The notes under the pieces were generated by a model. The model made no database searches, was not told where the DNA came from, and saw nothing but the letters and a program-made list of their open reading frames with translations. DNA of 64,000 nt from Erigeron canadensis (Eukaryota; Streptophyta; Magnoliopsida; Asterales; Asteraceae). The stretch is taken from contig NC_057768.1 of assembly GCF_010389155.1 (NCBI RefSeq), forward strand, positions 27,289,966 to 27,353,965, in the 5' to 3' direction. The position numbers and the translations under genes were made by a program. Shown piece by piece: positions 49,863 through 62,100 of this stretch (the first letter of the stretch is position 1; every line of letters starts with the position of its first letter).

Positions 49863-50662
49863 TCTATAATATAACTAAAAGAGGAGGTTGTGGGTACACT
49901 TGGCACCCCTAATCTCCTTCTTGAGTCTAATTCTCCGTTCTACTTAATCCTCTATTTTTTTTATATTTTATTAATTAAAAATCAAAACAAATCTATAATT
50001 AATTATATTATATTATATTAATTAATGGAATGTACAAAAATCTATAATTAATCACACGTAGAGAGTCGATCCATTTTTTGTTCTAACTTAAATATAGTTT
50101 ATATTTTGATATTAATACTCCCTCCTTATTAATATTTTATTTTTTTTAATATTTCATTAATAAAAAATGATCGATTTTTAATAAAATTAAAAAATCTTAT
50201 AAGCCAACACATGTTAACCATCATTTACGACTCCGTGTTGTGAACAACCCGAATAAAAGCAAAACGTTCGAGATGGTTTTGTTGATGAATTGTTATGTAT
50301 TTTTTAAATTATATATTCTACACTTTTTGTTTCTCTTTTTATTTAACTAAAGTTGAAAAAAAAGGTAAATTGTAATCAATATTTATATGAAGTTAATTTT
50401 CATATGTTTCTTATTTAGGTTCCGTATTAATTAAGTTGTGATATTGGTCATACACTTTTTGTTTCTCTTTTTATTTAACTAAAGTTAGAAAAAAAAAGGT
50501 AAGCTGTAATTAATATTTATATGAAGTTAATTTTCATATGTTCCTTTTTAGTTTTCGTATTTATTAAGTTGTGATATTGATCATACACTTTTTTTTCCAC
50601 AATTATTATAAGATTTATATATCTTGAGATTACCCGTCCAATGGACGGGTCTGAACATTAAC
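49863..50662 (+). mobile_element. Non-autonomous Helitron, copy 3 (downstream member of the tandem pair)
   Basis: It starts TCTATAATATAACTAAAAG directly after CTAG of copy 2. It contains a short RPA-like remnant (CATTTACGACTCCGTGTTGT at about 50220) and two 130-base tandem units (about 50320-50590). The 3' hairpin CCCGTCCAATGGACGGG (50632-50649) is intact, but the expected CTAG is degraded to TTAAC, so the exact end is approximate. Confidence 0.8.
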
Positions 50663-51284
50663 ACTGAGTTCTCGAGTTTATTTAATTAAAAGAAAGGAAA
50701 TGATTAGAAGTGAATATCTTTCTTTCCAAATCACCCCAAAATTAGGCCGAAAATTTTTTGAGCAAAATAACATTAAATCTTCCATTCCTTTCTTTAGTAA
50801 TCATTTTCTTTCCTCTTTTAAAAAAAAAACTTAAAAACACAATTAATTTTGAAATCATTTGTATTAATATTTTTTTCTCTTTAAAAAGAACTCGAGAACT
50901 AACCATAAGTATAAGTATATGTATATAGATGCGTATATATATATGTGAATTCTAATTATTCTGATTGTGACAATCAATAATTAGCTCTGATTATTTATTA
51001 TTTATATATAGTAACGTTTTGAAAACATGAAGTCTCTTAATTTCTTGGATAACCAAATTAAATAATCTATCTATCATTTTCAAAGTGGACAACTGATATA
51101 TAATATAAAATCACAATGTGCTAAGTTATTTATGTGGTTTTTTAATTATTATGTTTGAATTTTGAAAACAATAGTTATTATGCGGATGATATATATTTTA
51201 ATATGTACTGCACAGTATAACTTTTATAACTATTAAATAACCTAAAGGTACTTATGAAAGACTTTTTTAAAAATAAGTCAGGAT

Positions 51285-51572
51285 TCGATTTTTTTTAACG
51301 GCATAAATATTATTATTAATAAAAATGATCAACTAACAGGATGTTAGTGATCTGATCGAAATACAAAACTAGAATTACAACAATATACAAAAACTAAATT
51401 CATCATGGAATTTTAACCGGAAAGTCTATAAAAGTGTTGGAAAAACTTATGCCAATTACGTACATATAAACCAAGACTTCCGAAAAATCGACCCACAAGT
51501 TTTTATTTTGTGATGTTTTTGTTGCAACCCAATGCAACCTATATAAGTTAATTTCATAGGAAAACGAAAACA
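51285..51572 (-). mobile_element. Possible LINE 3'-end fragment
   Basis: A T run at 51291-51298 followed by AACGGCATAAATATTATTAT (+) resembles the complement of a LINE tail plus 3' UTR, like the one at 10360 (TGCAAATCTTATTGATAAG). No reverse transcriptase or zf-RVT frame is recognisable. Confidence 0.4.
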
Positions 51573-51575
51573 TAA

Positions 51576-51846
51576 GGCCCTTCCCAACGCCTTTTTTCTC
51601 ATTTTTTCTGGGCCTTTTTCTGAGAAAAAGGTTCCAACTTTTTCTCAAGAGAAAACAATAGAAAGTAGAGAGAGAGAGGCTAATGTGAGTATAAGATTGT
51701 TTTTTTTTTTTTTTTGAGAAAAAATGGTGAGAAAGGGGTATGGTTGATAGTAGTATTTTCTAGAATATAAAATGAGAAAAGAGATGATGTGGTGCTGACG
51801 TGACAGTAAGAAAGAGGTGAGAAAGAGGTTATGGTTGGGTAAGGCC
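51576..51846. mobile_element. Tourist-like (PIF/Harbinger) MITE
   Basis: Inverted ends GGCCCTTCCCAAC and (right, complemented) GGCCTTACCCAAC, flanked by 3-bp TAA repeats at 51573-51575 and 51847-51849. The 271-base interior is GAGAAA-rich with a T run. A TWA target duplication with GGCC-type ends is typical of Tourist elements. Confidence 0.85.
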
Positions 51847-51849
51847 TAA

Positions 51850-52918
51850 AGCCCACAATCAATCAAAACAAGATAGTATACGAAGACAAGTGCTAATACT
51901 TGTGGTTGATCATTTGAAAATAGTCTATTGATTTAAAGGAGCAAATTATTAATCTCCTTCAATCTATTCAAAAATTTAAATTACAATAACCTCAATAATT
52001 TAACACTAATCAGCAAACGCATGCGTAAATTGTTAAACGACCTTTTTATTTAAACAATATATTATATTCTTAAAGAAACTTATAATGTTATATATTTTCG
52101 CTAATTTGTTTTGGAAGTAAAATATAAATGAAGAAGCATTAAAAATTGATGAAATCTTTTGAGTGGCCAAGTGGTTCATCAAATTGACCAATAGAAATTA
52201 AATTATAAATTGATACCCTTTTAGAAGTTAGGATGATTCTTTCATTATGCTAAATTTAAAACTTTAATTAAATATAAAGATTCTAAGGGAGTAGACTTAT
52301 TTAAGTTTCTAGGTGTTAGTAACTTGTGTTTTAAACCACATTGAGTTTTCATTAATAACTAACAATACGTATGCTTGCGCGATGTGATAGTATTGGCGGT
52401 AACAGTGACAGGTAGTGGTGACTGCGAGTCGATGACGATGGGGTGGGGACGATGATGAGGTTATTATCAATGTAAAAGTTTTTGATTTAACGGGAGTAGT
52501 TTAGTTATTTTATGGGTTAAGAGATTTATGTTGTAAACTATATCATTGCGAGTATTGTAACTATATTAGGTGGAGAATTGTTGGTAGATTAGAGGGTGAG
52601 TTGTTAAAACGGTAGATTGTTGATGGGCAATTTCGGTATATCAAAGTCTTAATTAAGATAAATGGAGAGAGCAATTTTTTTTATAAAAGAACTAGAGGGG
52701 TGCGGTGACAGCAGTGTGGTGGTGGTACCGACGTCGAGTAGTGTAGGTGATTGCACATATAACTGATGTAAAGGTTGATAGTATAAGTATATTAAAAGAT
52801 AAATGATGTATGTTATAAATATGTATAAGTGTTAATATGGAAAGTCTGGATTCCTAAGACATTTCGAAATTAGAAATCCAAAATGCTTTATAGGTAGTTA
52901 TATGTATATATATATATA
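51850..52918. other. Intergenic DNA
   Basis: Two small GC-richer patches (52385-52460 and 52695-52745, with GGTGGTGG-type runs) stand out from AT-rich DNA, but neither encodes a recognisable product. Confidence 0.4.
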
Positions 52919-53309
52919 GGGGAGCAATCAAATAAGAACAGTTTTAAAATAAGAACGGTGAGAACACTTAAAAAACATCATTTTGATGCATTAAAAGTCC
53001 ATAAAACTAACATAGTGCTTAACTAATTATCATTATTTAAGTGTTTAACAACACATTGATCCGTCAAAAGTGAAAAAATCACGTTTTTTGTTGGATGCAT
53101 CATTTTGATGAATATGCATCCAAGATGGATGCACAAAACAAAAAACGTGATTTTCTCGATTTTGACAGATCAATGTGTTGTTAAACACTTAAATAATGAT
53201 AATTAGTTAAGCACTATGTTAGTTTTATGGACTTTTAATGCATCAAAATGATGTTTTTTGAGTGTTCTCACTATTCTTATTTTAAGATTGTTCTTACTGG
53301 AATGTTACC
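52919..53309. mobile_element. Hairpin MITE in TA repeats, copy A
   Basis: The element is almost a complete palindrome: the left arm (AATAAGAACGGTGAGAACAC, ATCATTTTGATGCATTAAAA, CTAATTATCATTATTTAAGT) returns inverted in the right arm, around a centre with GGATGCATCATTTTGATG. TA repeats flank it on both sides. It encodes nothing. Confidence 0.85.
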
Positions 53310-53631
53310 ATATATATATATATATATATATAGATAAAGCTATTTTAAAATTTTATATGCAAAAGCCCTTTTATTTTATTAAAAATAATAAGCAGTATTC
53401 TTTTTTCAAACTAATAGATAGAAGGCAATGCATATAAAATGAAATCACCATATGATAACTTCTTTTTTATTTTAACCTTTAAATTGTTTTCTTAAAAAAA
53501 AAAACAAACTGTTATTTAAGTTTAATATAAATTTGTGAATATTTTCTTTTTAAAAAACAAACTGTTATTTAAGTCTAATATAAATTTGAGAATGAATTAG
53601 CGTGTAGCTCTATTGGTAACGGATGGAAATC

Positions 53632-53915
53632 ATAATAAATAGTCCAAGGCCGTGGGTATATGCCTCAAAGATTTCCACAGCTACAATCATTGACTGAGTC
53701 ATGTATCTTTTCACATTATAAATTTTTGATTGTAAATAGTACAAGGCCGTGAGTATACGCCTCAAACATCGCCACAACTACAATCATTGAGTCATAGATG
53801 TTCTCACATTATAGATTTTTTATAATAAATAGTACAAGACCGTAGATATAAGTCTTAAAGATCCCAACAACTATAATCAATGAGTGAGTCATGTATGTCC
53901 TCACATTATAACTTT
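53632..53915 (+). repeat. Three-unit tandem repeat of about 92-98 bp
   Basis: Units start at about 53633, 53731 and 53823 with TAAATAGTMCAAGRCCGT, and each ends near GAGTCAT...CACATTATA. The consecutive units have diverged, so the array is not new. It shares no similarity with a known satellite that I recognise. Confidence 0.8.
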
Positions 53916-54059
53916 TTTTTTTTTTAAAGATGAATTTCGCTTGAGAACTTCATGTCGCGATTTGACAGCGGGAGGTCTAACATACGTTGTCTTACATATA
54001 AGAAGATTATTGAATAATGAAAGTTGTGATATTTATATATATAGTTTCAATTTTATGAG

Positions 54060-54379
54060 AGCACCTTTAAAGTAAACATAAAGTGAAAAACTAAAAAAAA
54101 TATGCATTATAAGTATATAAAACTATATTTTATAACTTTATCAATATTTAAGTGTTACCAACATATCAATCCATCAAATTGAGAGAATCATACTTTATTT
54201 TATTTATCCATCTAGGATGCATAAGCATTGAATTTATAAATCTATATATATATTGACAAATAATAAAAATTTGTATCAATGCATGAATGTATTGTTGCTT
54301 ATTTGATATGTAAAAATAGTACTGTAATTTTAAAGGTTCTTACCATTTTTATGTTAACATGTTTTTACTGGAATGACAT
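54060..54379. mobile_element. Hairpin MITE, degenerate copy C
   Basis: Diverged from copies A and B but keeps AATATTTAAGTGTTACCAAC, AACATATCAATCCATCAAA and the terminal GTTTTTACTGGAATGACAT (compare GTTCTTACTGGAATGTTACC at the end of copy A). The palindrome is largely decayed. Confidence 0.6.
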
Positions 54380-54403
54380 AATATATATATATATATATAT
54401 ATT

Positions 54404-54781
54404 TCAGTGAGAACAGTCTTAAAATAAGAACGATAAGAACACTTAAAAAATATCATTTTGATGCATTAAAAGTCCATAAAACTAACATAGTGCTTAACTA
54501 ATTATCATAATTTAAGTGTATAACAACACATTGGCCTGTCAAAATCAAGAAAATCATGTTTTTTGTTTTGTGCATCCATCTTGGATGCATATTCTTCAAA
54601 ATAATGCATCCACCAAAAAACGTGATTATTTCGATTTTGATGGATCAATGTGTTGTTAAACACTTAAATAATGATAATTAGTTAAGCACTATGTTAATTT
54701 TATGGACTTTTAATGTATCAAAATGATGTTTTTTAAGTGTTCTCACCGTTTTTATTTTAAAACTATTCTTATTTGATTGTC

Positions 54782-54783
<2 letters not shown>
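54404..54783. mobile_element. Hairpin MITE in TA repeats, copy B
   Basis: Closely related to copy A across both arms. The right end, complemented, reads GGGACAATCAAATAAGAAT and matches the left end of copy A (GGGGAGCAATCAAATAAGAA). TA repeats at 54378-54402 and 54783-54812 border it. The minus frame 54678-55058 runs across the right arm and is not a gene. Confidence 0.85.
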
Positions 54784-54812
<29 letters not shown>

Positions 54813-54815
<3 letters not shown>

Positions 54816-56179
54816 CAAATGATGAATAAAGACATGAATGATTTGTGTAGGGTAATTGAGGGGCTCACTAGTCACAAAGTTAAACTCATATCGAGGACAA
54901 TTGTCGGAATGGATGTTTGCAAATATATGGCAATTAGATGTTGATTGATGTTTATAATTGGTAATAAGAATTGATTGATGGGAAATAAAATGTATAAGTA
55001 TGATGAGAATGATTATGAAAGTATAAATAATTGTGCCTCCTAGTTTTTCTTGTTCCATGTTGTCAATGGTGCAAAAACTTGAATAATTTAGATAATGCTT
55101 TTAACTAGATAACATATCTTAACATTTAGAGAATTAGATGTAAGGGTGTTCAAAAGTTCGGGTTTCGGTTTAGTAAATTAATCCGTTTGATTTATTCAGT
55201 TTTGAAGTTAAAAGCCCAACACCCAATCCATACTTCCTGCAAACCAATCCAATCCATCCAATTACATCCTCGGGTTAATCGGTTTGGGCCCCGTAAATCC
55301 AAAATTGTAAAAGGAGTTTAGAAACAACTTAAAAATCCTTTATATAACCGGGTAATAATTTGCAAATAAGATTCCAACATTAAATATACTCCATATATAG
55401 TCGATATGAGTAGAATATCATAAAGTATGAACTATGAAGTATGGTAATAATAAGTTTCAAAACATATGACAAATTGTGTGCGTGATTGAGTGATCACAAA
55501 TGTTTAGCTTTCAGAAAAGGATTTAGTTTAAAAGGAAGGACACCCCTAATTAGATGTAATTATTAGACAACCTAGGACAGCCACATCAGCTTCATATGTT
55601 TCTAGTTCACCACTTTTGCTGTGCCATCATTGTTAAAAGACCCAGGACAGCCAATGACACCCTTTAATTGAATTTATCTTAATGTGGGTGAGGAAAGAAA
55701 GTAAAGGATGGAGAAAGAGAGGCCACAACTCTGGGAGGCTAATTGCCAATGTTGAACGATGACCCCGAACGCACTGGGTGGTCGTCAAGCAACGTCAACA
55801 ATGGACCACCCCAATCAGGGTACTTCATGCCACTACAAATTTCGTGATGTTGGCTCTTTACAAACCAATTTCATACAGATTCTTGCGATTTTAGTTCTTT
55901 GTTTTTTCCAATTTGATTGTATCTTATTTACTTAAAGTAATTATAGCTTCATAGGCAAAGTATGATACCCAGACATTAAACTAAATATTAACACTCCGTT
56001 CTAAAAGAAAAAAGAAAAAAAAAAAAGAAAAGATAACCCTACTATATGTAACTTGTTCAGATAATCAGAACCAGAAGTAACTTACAAGACTTTCAAAACA
56101 ATGCATCGTGTGGTAGCCAATTCAGAAATAACAATGAATACACAAAAAAAAATAAAAAATAAATAAATAAATACAAGAT
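54813..56179. other. Intergenic DNA downstream of the MnmE gene
   Basis: No gene or diagnostic transposon end recognised. The 3' UTR of the MnmE gene should occupy the highest coordinates, about 55900-56179. Confidence 0.45.
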
Positions 56180-59100
56180 TTACTTACCAATGCAGAATTT
56201 ACCAAAAATATTAGTCAAAACTTCTTCTGATATATCTTCTCCACTAATCTGCCCAAGTGCAAGTGCAGCGTCCCTCAAATCTATAGTCCAAAAATCAAAT
56301 GGAAGATCATCTTCTATCGATGTCCTCAACCTCATTAAAGCCTCCTTAGTTCGAAGAAGCTGCTCACATTGCCTCTAAAAATTCATCAAGAAAATAATTA
56401 TAAAAAGATGTATGTCTTCTACTTTTTCACGATATTCGTTACCAAAAAGAGAGAGTAATAGGCCAAATAGCATTAACCAATTTTACAGATTTCAAAGCTG
56501 ATTAAATCTTCACTCAGTGCTGGCTTGTTTATCAGCCATGAGCAAATGCTGATGATCATTGTCTTACACATCAGGTTTCTATTAACATGCTAAAGGTGGT
56601 AGAATGGGTGGATGGAATGGGGGACAAAATGGTTAGGTTGAAAAACGCCATTTTTGGTACATATCAAGTTGGGTCCAGGTTGACCCAAAAGACTTTTGCT
56701 CTAAGATCTTTTTTAGAATTATAGATAACTGATTGTGGTAAAATATAATTTCAAAACTATAATATAATGAATGTTACATAACTTTTTCAATAAAACGATT
56801 TAGTAGGTTGTATCTTGTATGCTTAAATACACTTCCTGGGACATTCAACAGGTTTGACCTACGTTCCGTGATTCCTTTTAGCTCAAGTTGTGACCATACA
56901 CAACATATTCTGAATCGACCCATTGTCAAAACTTCCATCACTAGAATATATTGTTGAATTCGTTACTATCACCAAGCGTCCCATAGTGTATTGTCCTTTT
57001 GGTAAATGGTAATTAATTTGTATATGAAATACTATTGAATCACATATCTTTGACAAACCTGGTTAACGGACCACTTGCGTCCACCTGCGGGAATGTTTTG
57101 GAGGCCTACAAGCTCAAGAATTGAAGTCTCCAAATCTGAAATTCCTTGACCGGTAATGGCACATGTGTATATATGCTTATCAAAAGATTCGTCTATGGTG
57201 TTCACAAACTCGGTAAATGCAGATGGAGCACAATCGATTTTGTTGACTGCTAATATCACTGGAGATCTGGATGCAGCCTGTTGTCAGTCAATAAGAAAAA
57301 TCAATAGTGTCAACTTGGTGAGTGTAGTTTTGTTTGTTTATAAACACAGCCACACAGGTCCTGCACATTAGATAATAACTAACACTAGAGGTAGCAATTT
57401 TGACCCTTTAAATTATGAAAGTTTTGATTGGGTTTCTGTATTATCTTGTGAAAGTCAAATAAAAAAAGCATGGAGATTAAAAATGGGACAGAAGTAGCCA
57501 AACGTGCATGTTAAATTTTTAAAACTTCCCAAATCGTTTTACTCGAAGAATTAGCAGCACAAACAAAGAGAAGGATGAGACTATTTAAGATACCTTGGTT
57601 CGTTTTATCTTATCAAGCAGTTTGGCATCTTCTGTTGTCCATCCATCAATAGCACTCACTGCCATGATAACCACATCAGCACCCATGGCAACTGCTTCTG
57701 ATCTTTCAACACCTGAATTCAAAAATCAACATAATGTGCTTCAAGAAGACAATCATATGACAGAAAATGAGTTCATATATGAACATGCGTACTGCCAGAG
57801 CGAGATCCAAAATTTGATACACATGCACTATCGGTATAAAATGTTTTCAAGGAATGCACTAGAATAAAGACTTCGTATTTCTTACACTACACAAACGGAC
57901 AGTGCAGAATTAAATATTTTTAGTCAGGGTATGAACTAGTATAACAAAACTAAAAACCAAAAAAACAATAAAATCATGTGATTTTTGTTTCATTAACCAT
58001 CTTTACACTAAGAAAAAAAATCCAAAGGCATGCATGCATTCTAGAGGTATTGACTGGGTTAGAAGCAAAAATTTTGAACCACTCTAACTCATTTCAGTTC
58101 TGGTTCATAACAAGTTTGATCCTGAGCTGGAAATGAACTAATTACAGACTAAAAACTTTTTGTAAAGGTAAACCTACAACTAAGTCATTTTCTATTAAAA
58201 ATATATAAATATAAACAGTTGGTTCAGTCCAGTTACAGACTGCGCCAATTTTTGATAATCTGAAACGAACCAATTTCCCTCCAACCCAAGTCAATAAAAC
58301 TTTAACATACAAATTCACAAAATATTAGCTTACAATAAGAACTCTGTTTAAAGAATAAAATCTCAAATACAATTCTTACCTATCTTCTCTACAACATCAT
58401 CTGTTTCTCTGATCCCAGCTGTATCAAGTAGCGTGACTGGAATACCGTGAACAGTCACATTGGCTTCCACAATATCCCGTGTGGTTCCAGCAATGTCTGT
58501 AACTATTGCTCTTTCACTCTGCAAGCTAAATCATAAATACTCAATGAGCAAGAAAAGTAGAAACTAGAAAGGTAACATAACCTTAGGAAGAAAGTTTTGT
58601 TTCCTACAGCATATTATATTTTCTTATGATATATGCCGAATATAATAGTAATGAACTTTTTACAGATCGAAATGCGTTTATTTTGAACATACCTTACTCC
58701 ATGAATTAAGTAAACTAGATTTCCCAACATTGGGTCGGCCAATAATGGCGATCTGCATATAGCAACGCATAGGTTAGAAAATCTTTTATGTGTGATTCTG
58801 CCACTACGGAAGATGTTTGGAGCTTTAGCAATCAGGAACAATTCAGATTCCAAGAATAAAAAACGAGGGTAAATTCATCAGCTCCGCAACAAATTAAAAG
58901 AAAACTTTAGAAACGGGATTTAAAATGTCAGTGGTCAGCCTGCCTATACTGCTTTGACTTTAACGAGACAAATGCGACTTTTTTTCATCTAGAAGTTATT
59001 TGCTTTATCTAGAAGAACACTAAAGACGGACTTTGATATGCAAAATGTACTTCATTAAGGGGTCAAAAACCTTTTCTTTTTTTTAAAAAAGTTTCAAGAT

Positions 59101-62100
59101 TTCAATCTTTCATGTATTTGAATATCAATAGCTAAGTCTATTGTACTTATGAACTCCTTTTTACCTATAAAAACTTTAAAGTGACTGGCAATTGTCGTAA
59201 GTACATGTTTGCCTATTGGTCAAATATCCAAAGTAACCTCCAACAAAACTAAGAAACTAAATCTTGTCAAGTCAATACTATTAATTTACTTCTAATGAGA
59301 TAACTCAGAAATAGGTACCTATTACGTGGAAATTTTACCCAATAAAGAAATGTTGCACGTTACACAGACATCCAAATAAAAAGAAATGCTACAAGTTTCA
59401 TGCCAGAGTAGATAATAATCTACAGTGTTTACTTTGCACTAATTCATTGTTGCAAAACTCAAAATTTTAGTATTTAGATATTATGCTCCTAAATTTGAGC
59501 TTATTAAGAGAAATGATTGGTTTCACACAGTCTGCAACAACGTGCTTAAAAGAGAATGAAATAAAACTGCGTATTTCACATATCTATACCTAAATTGAGA
59601 TATTTTTACTTTCATTCATCAAAAACTTTCTTTTATCTATCACAAATCACAATTAGACCCTATTGGGTCATCTTATCGATTTACAAGATTAAATTTTCCA
59701 AAGCCTCTAACAACTCTCACTATTTAAACTTCAAAGAGCAGAAGCACGTTCAAACATATCTCGACAACTCGTCTTGTCAGAACGGATTATCTAATTCTGA
59801 TCATTGTGTATATAATCACTTTCAAACGAACATCAAAACACCCCCTCAATATGGCTCTCTTTATAGCTTTATTGTAAAGAACATACACCGATTATCTACG
59901 ATAAGATTAAAAAACTAGAGAAAACACATAGGATCATACCTGCAATCCAGATTGCAAAAACTTGTCATAGTTAGCAGTTTCCATTGCAGTATCCACATCA
60001 TGTGACATTGCACTTATTTTACTCAGAATCAGACCCATATCTAATGGTGGCATTTCATCATCAAAATCTAATCGAGCTTCTATTTCGGTAAGCAACTCAA
60101 TGCACTGCCCTCTTAGTGAATTCACTAGTGAAGAGAAACCACCCTGTTATGAATCTTATCATAAGTAAGTTGATATCAACCACTAAAAGATTGAGCAAAA
60201 TAAAAAAGCTAGCAGGAAGACATGCCTGAATTCCTGCAAGTGCAGCATCGGCTGCAGCTACAGACTTGGCTGATACAAGTTTTCCAACATCTTCGGCTTG
60301 AGAGAGGTCTAAACGGCCATTCAAGAAAGCACGAAGTGTAAATTCACCTGATAAGAGAAAATATAATGTAAGCACTTGTTGCATCCTAAATATAATTTAA
60401 GTTTTTACAATTCAAACCAAAATAGGCATGCTCAATCGTAACTCTGTAACAGGATTAAAAAAACGCTCAATCACATCCAACGTAATTTGGTGATACAAAC
60501 TTCGTCAAGTGCCATGAGTACTACAGCCATTTATTTTTCTTATTTTATGTTAAAAGTATCAATGAAGTACTTTTTATATCAAACCAGTTGTTTTAGCTAA
60601 AGCAAAGAACTATGAACATAACCTGGTTCTGCAAGTCGTGCCCCGGCTTCTAGGCAAGCTCGTAGCACACGATGTAGACAAACGTCACTCCCATGACATT
60701 GTAACTCAACTACATCTTCTCGGGTGTATGATCTTGGAGCCAGCATGGGTACAACTAAAACCTGCAAAACAATATACCATATTAAAAAACCTAAAAGATA
60801 ATCTAACAATTCTAAACTAAAGATTCCACCTTCCAGTATTTGGATAAAGTTTAGTATTGTATACAAAGCACTTAGGGGTGTTTGAATATACAACTTCAAA
60901 GCATTCATCATGACTGGAACTCTGGAAGAATGAGATAACTGAATAATCAGATTTACTGACTTCGATTCCATCTGTTAAGAGTTTCTCCTTCCTACTTAGC
61001 TTATTAGGGTCTTTTGAAAATCATTATACAGGTCAAGATCATACGGAGGAACAAGAAAGATGTTCTTTTACTGAAAGAAGACTACACATTTACCTCAATA
61101 AAAATCAATTAACAAACTTGACTTACAATAAACTTGCAAAAAAAACTAAACTAAAACATTTACCTCATCGACAACATTGCCATTTGGATCACAAACCACA
61201 CCATATTCTACAACATGACTTGTGGGTTGCCAAGAGAAGTTCTTCTTTTTCCTTTGCTTAAATGGACGAAAAACACGACCTGCTATATCCACTGCTGATG
61301 GACCAGATAACCTTACAATACCTACCGCACTTGCCTGCCCACCCAAAGAAGTAACAATGGCGACAATTGTACTACTCGAATTCAAATCCGGGTCTGGTGG
61401 GCTTACACCCGGTGAAGTTAACCTGACCCGCTCATCTTTGTTTAATATTGAAGTATTCTCTGCAATTGGAAAGCAAAAATATCAACATATCATGAAAATT
61501 TAAAGTACTAGAAAACACAATTGACCCTATATGGGGTGTTTGGAATAGGATACGCTTTATAAACTGATTATTGTGAATAACAAAATAACTTGATTAAAAA
61601 AACGTTAAAAATAACTAGATAACTCTACATTTGTCTCGATGATCTGCAATTTCTTAATAGCTTCTCCAAATCTGATCATTTTGGATTACTTTTAGCCACA
61701 TTATCCAGTCACTATAGGAGGTGTCCAGATTTTTGTTTTAAAGATAAATTTCTTATTATTGTCGGTTTAAGGGGGAATAATATGTTTACGATTTTCTTGT
61801 TATATATATTCAGAAAATTTCAAAAACTATTAGTACATCTAAATCCTTTTGCTAACAACATATGTCTTCTTGTAGCTTATTATCTCAAATTACTTATTCA
61901 CCTGATTTTCAAAATAAACATTCAAATTACTCGCCTACATATTTTGATATTGGATGTCAACGGGATTACGATTTGGAATTCAAATTACTTAATTATGAAG
62001 ATAAATGCCATTACTACATCTAAACACTCACGAATGCAGTATATGTTTTCTTGTATCTTAAATTCTCATACAGTATTACTAATTCCGTTTCAAATAGCAC

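Noticed and set aside
53632..53915. CRISPR-like array
   Set aside because: The three units are contiguous diverged tandem repeats without unique spacers, in a plant nuclear context.
54678..55058. 126-codon minus-strand frame
   Set aside because: It crosses a hairpin MITE arm and a TA repeat (hence the run of alternating Tyr and Ile).
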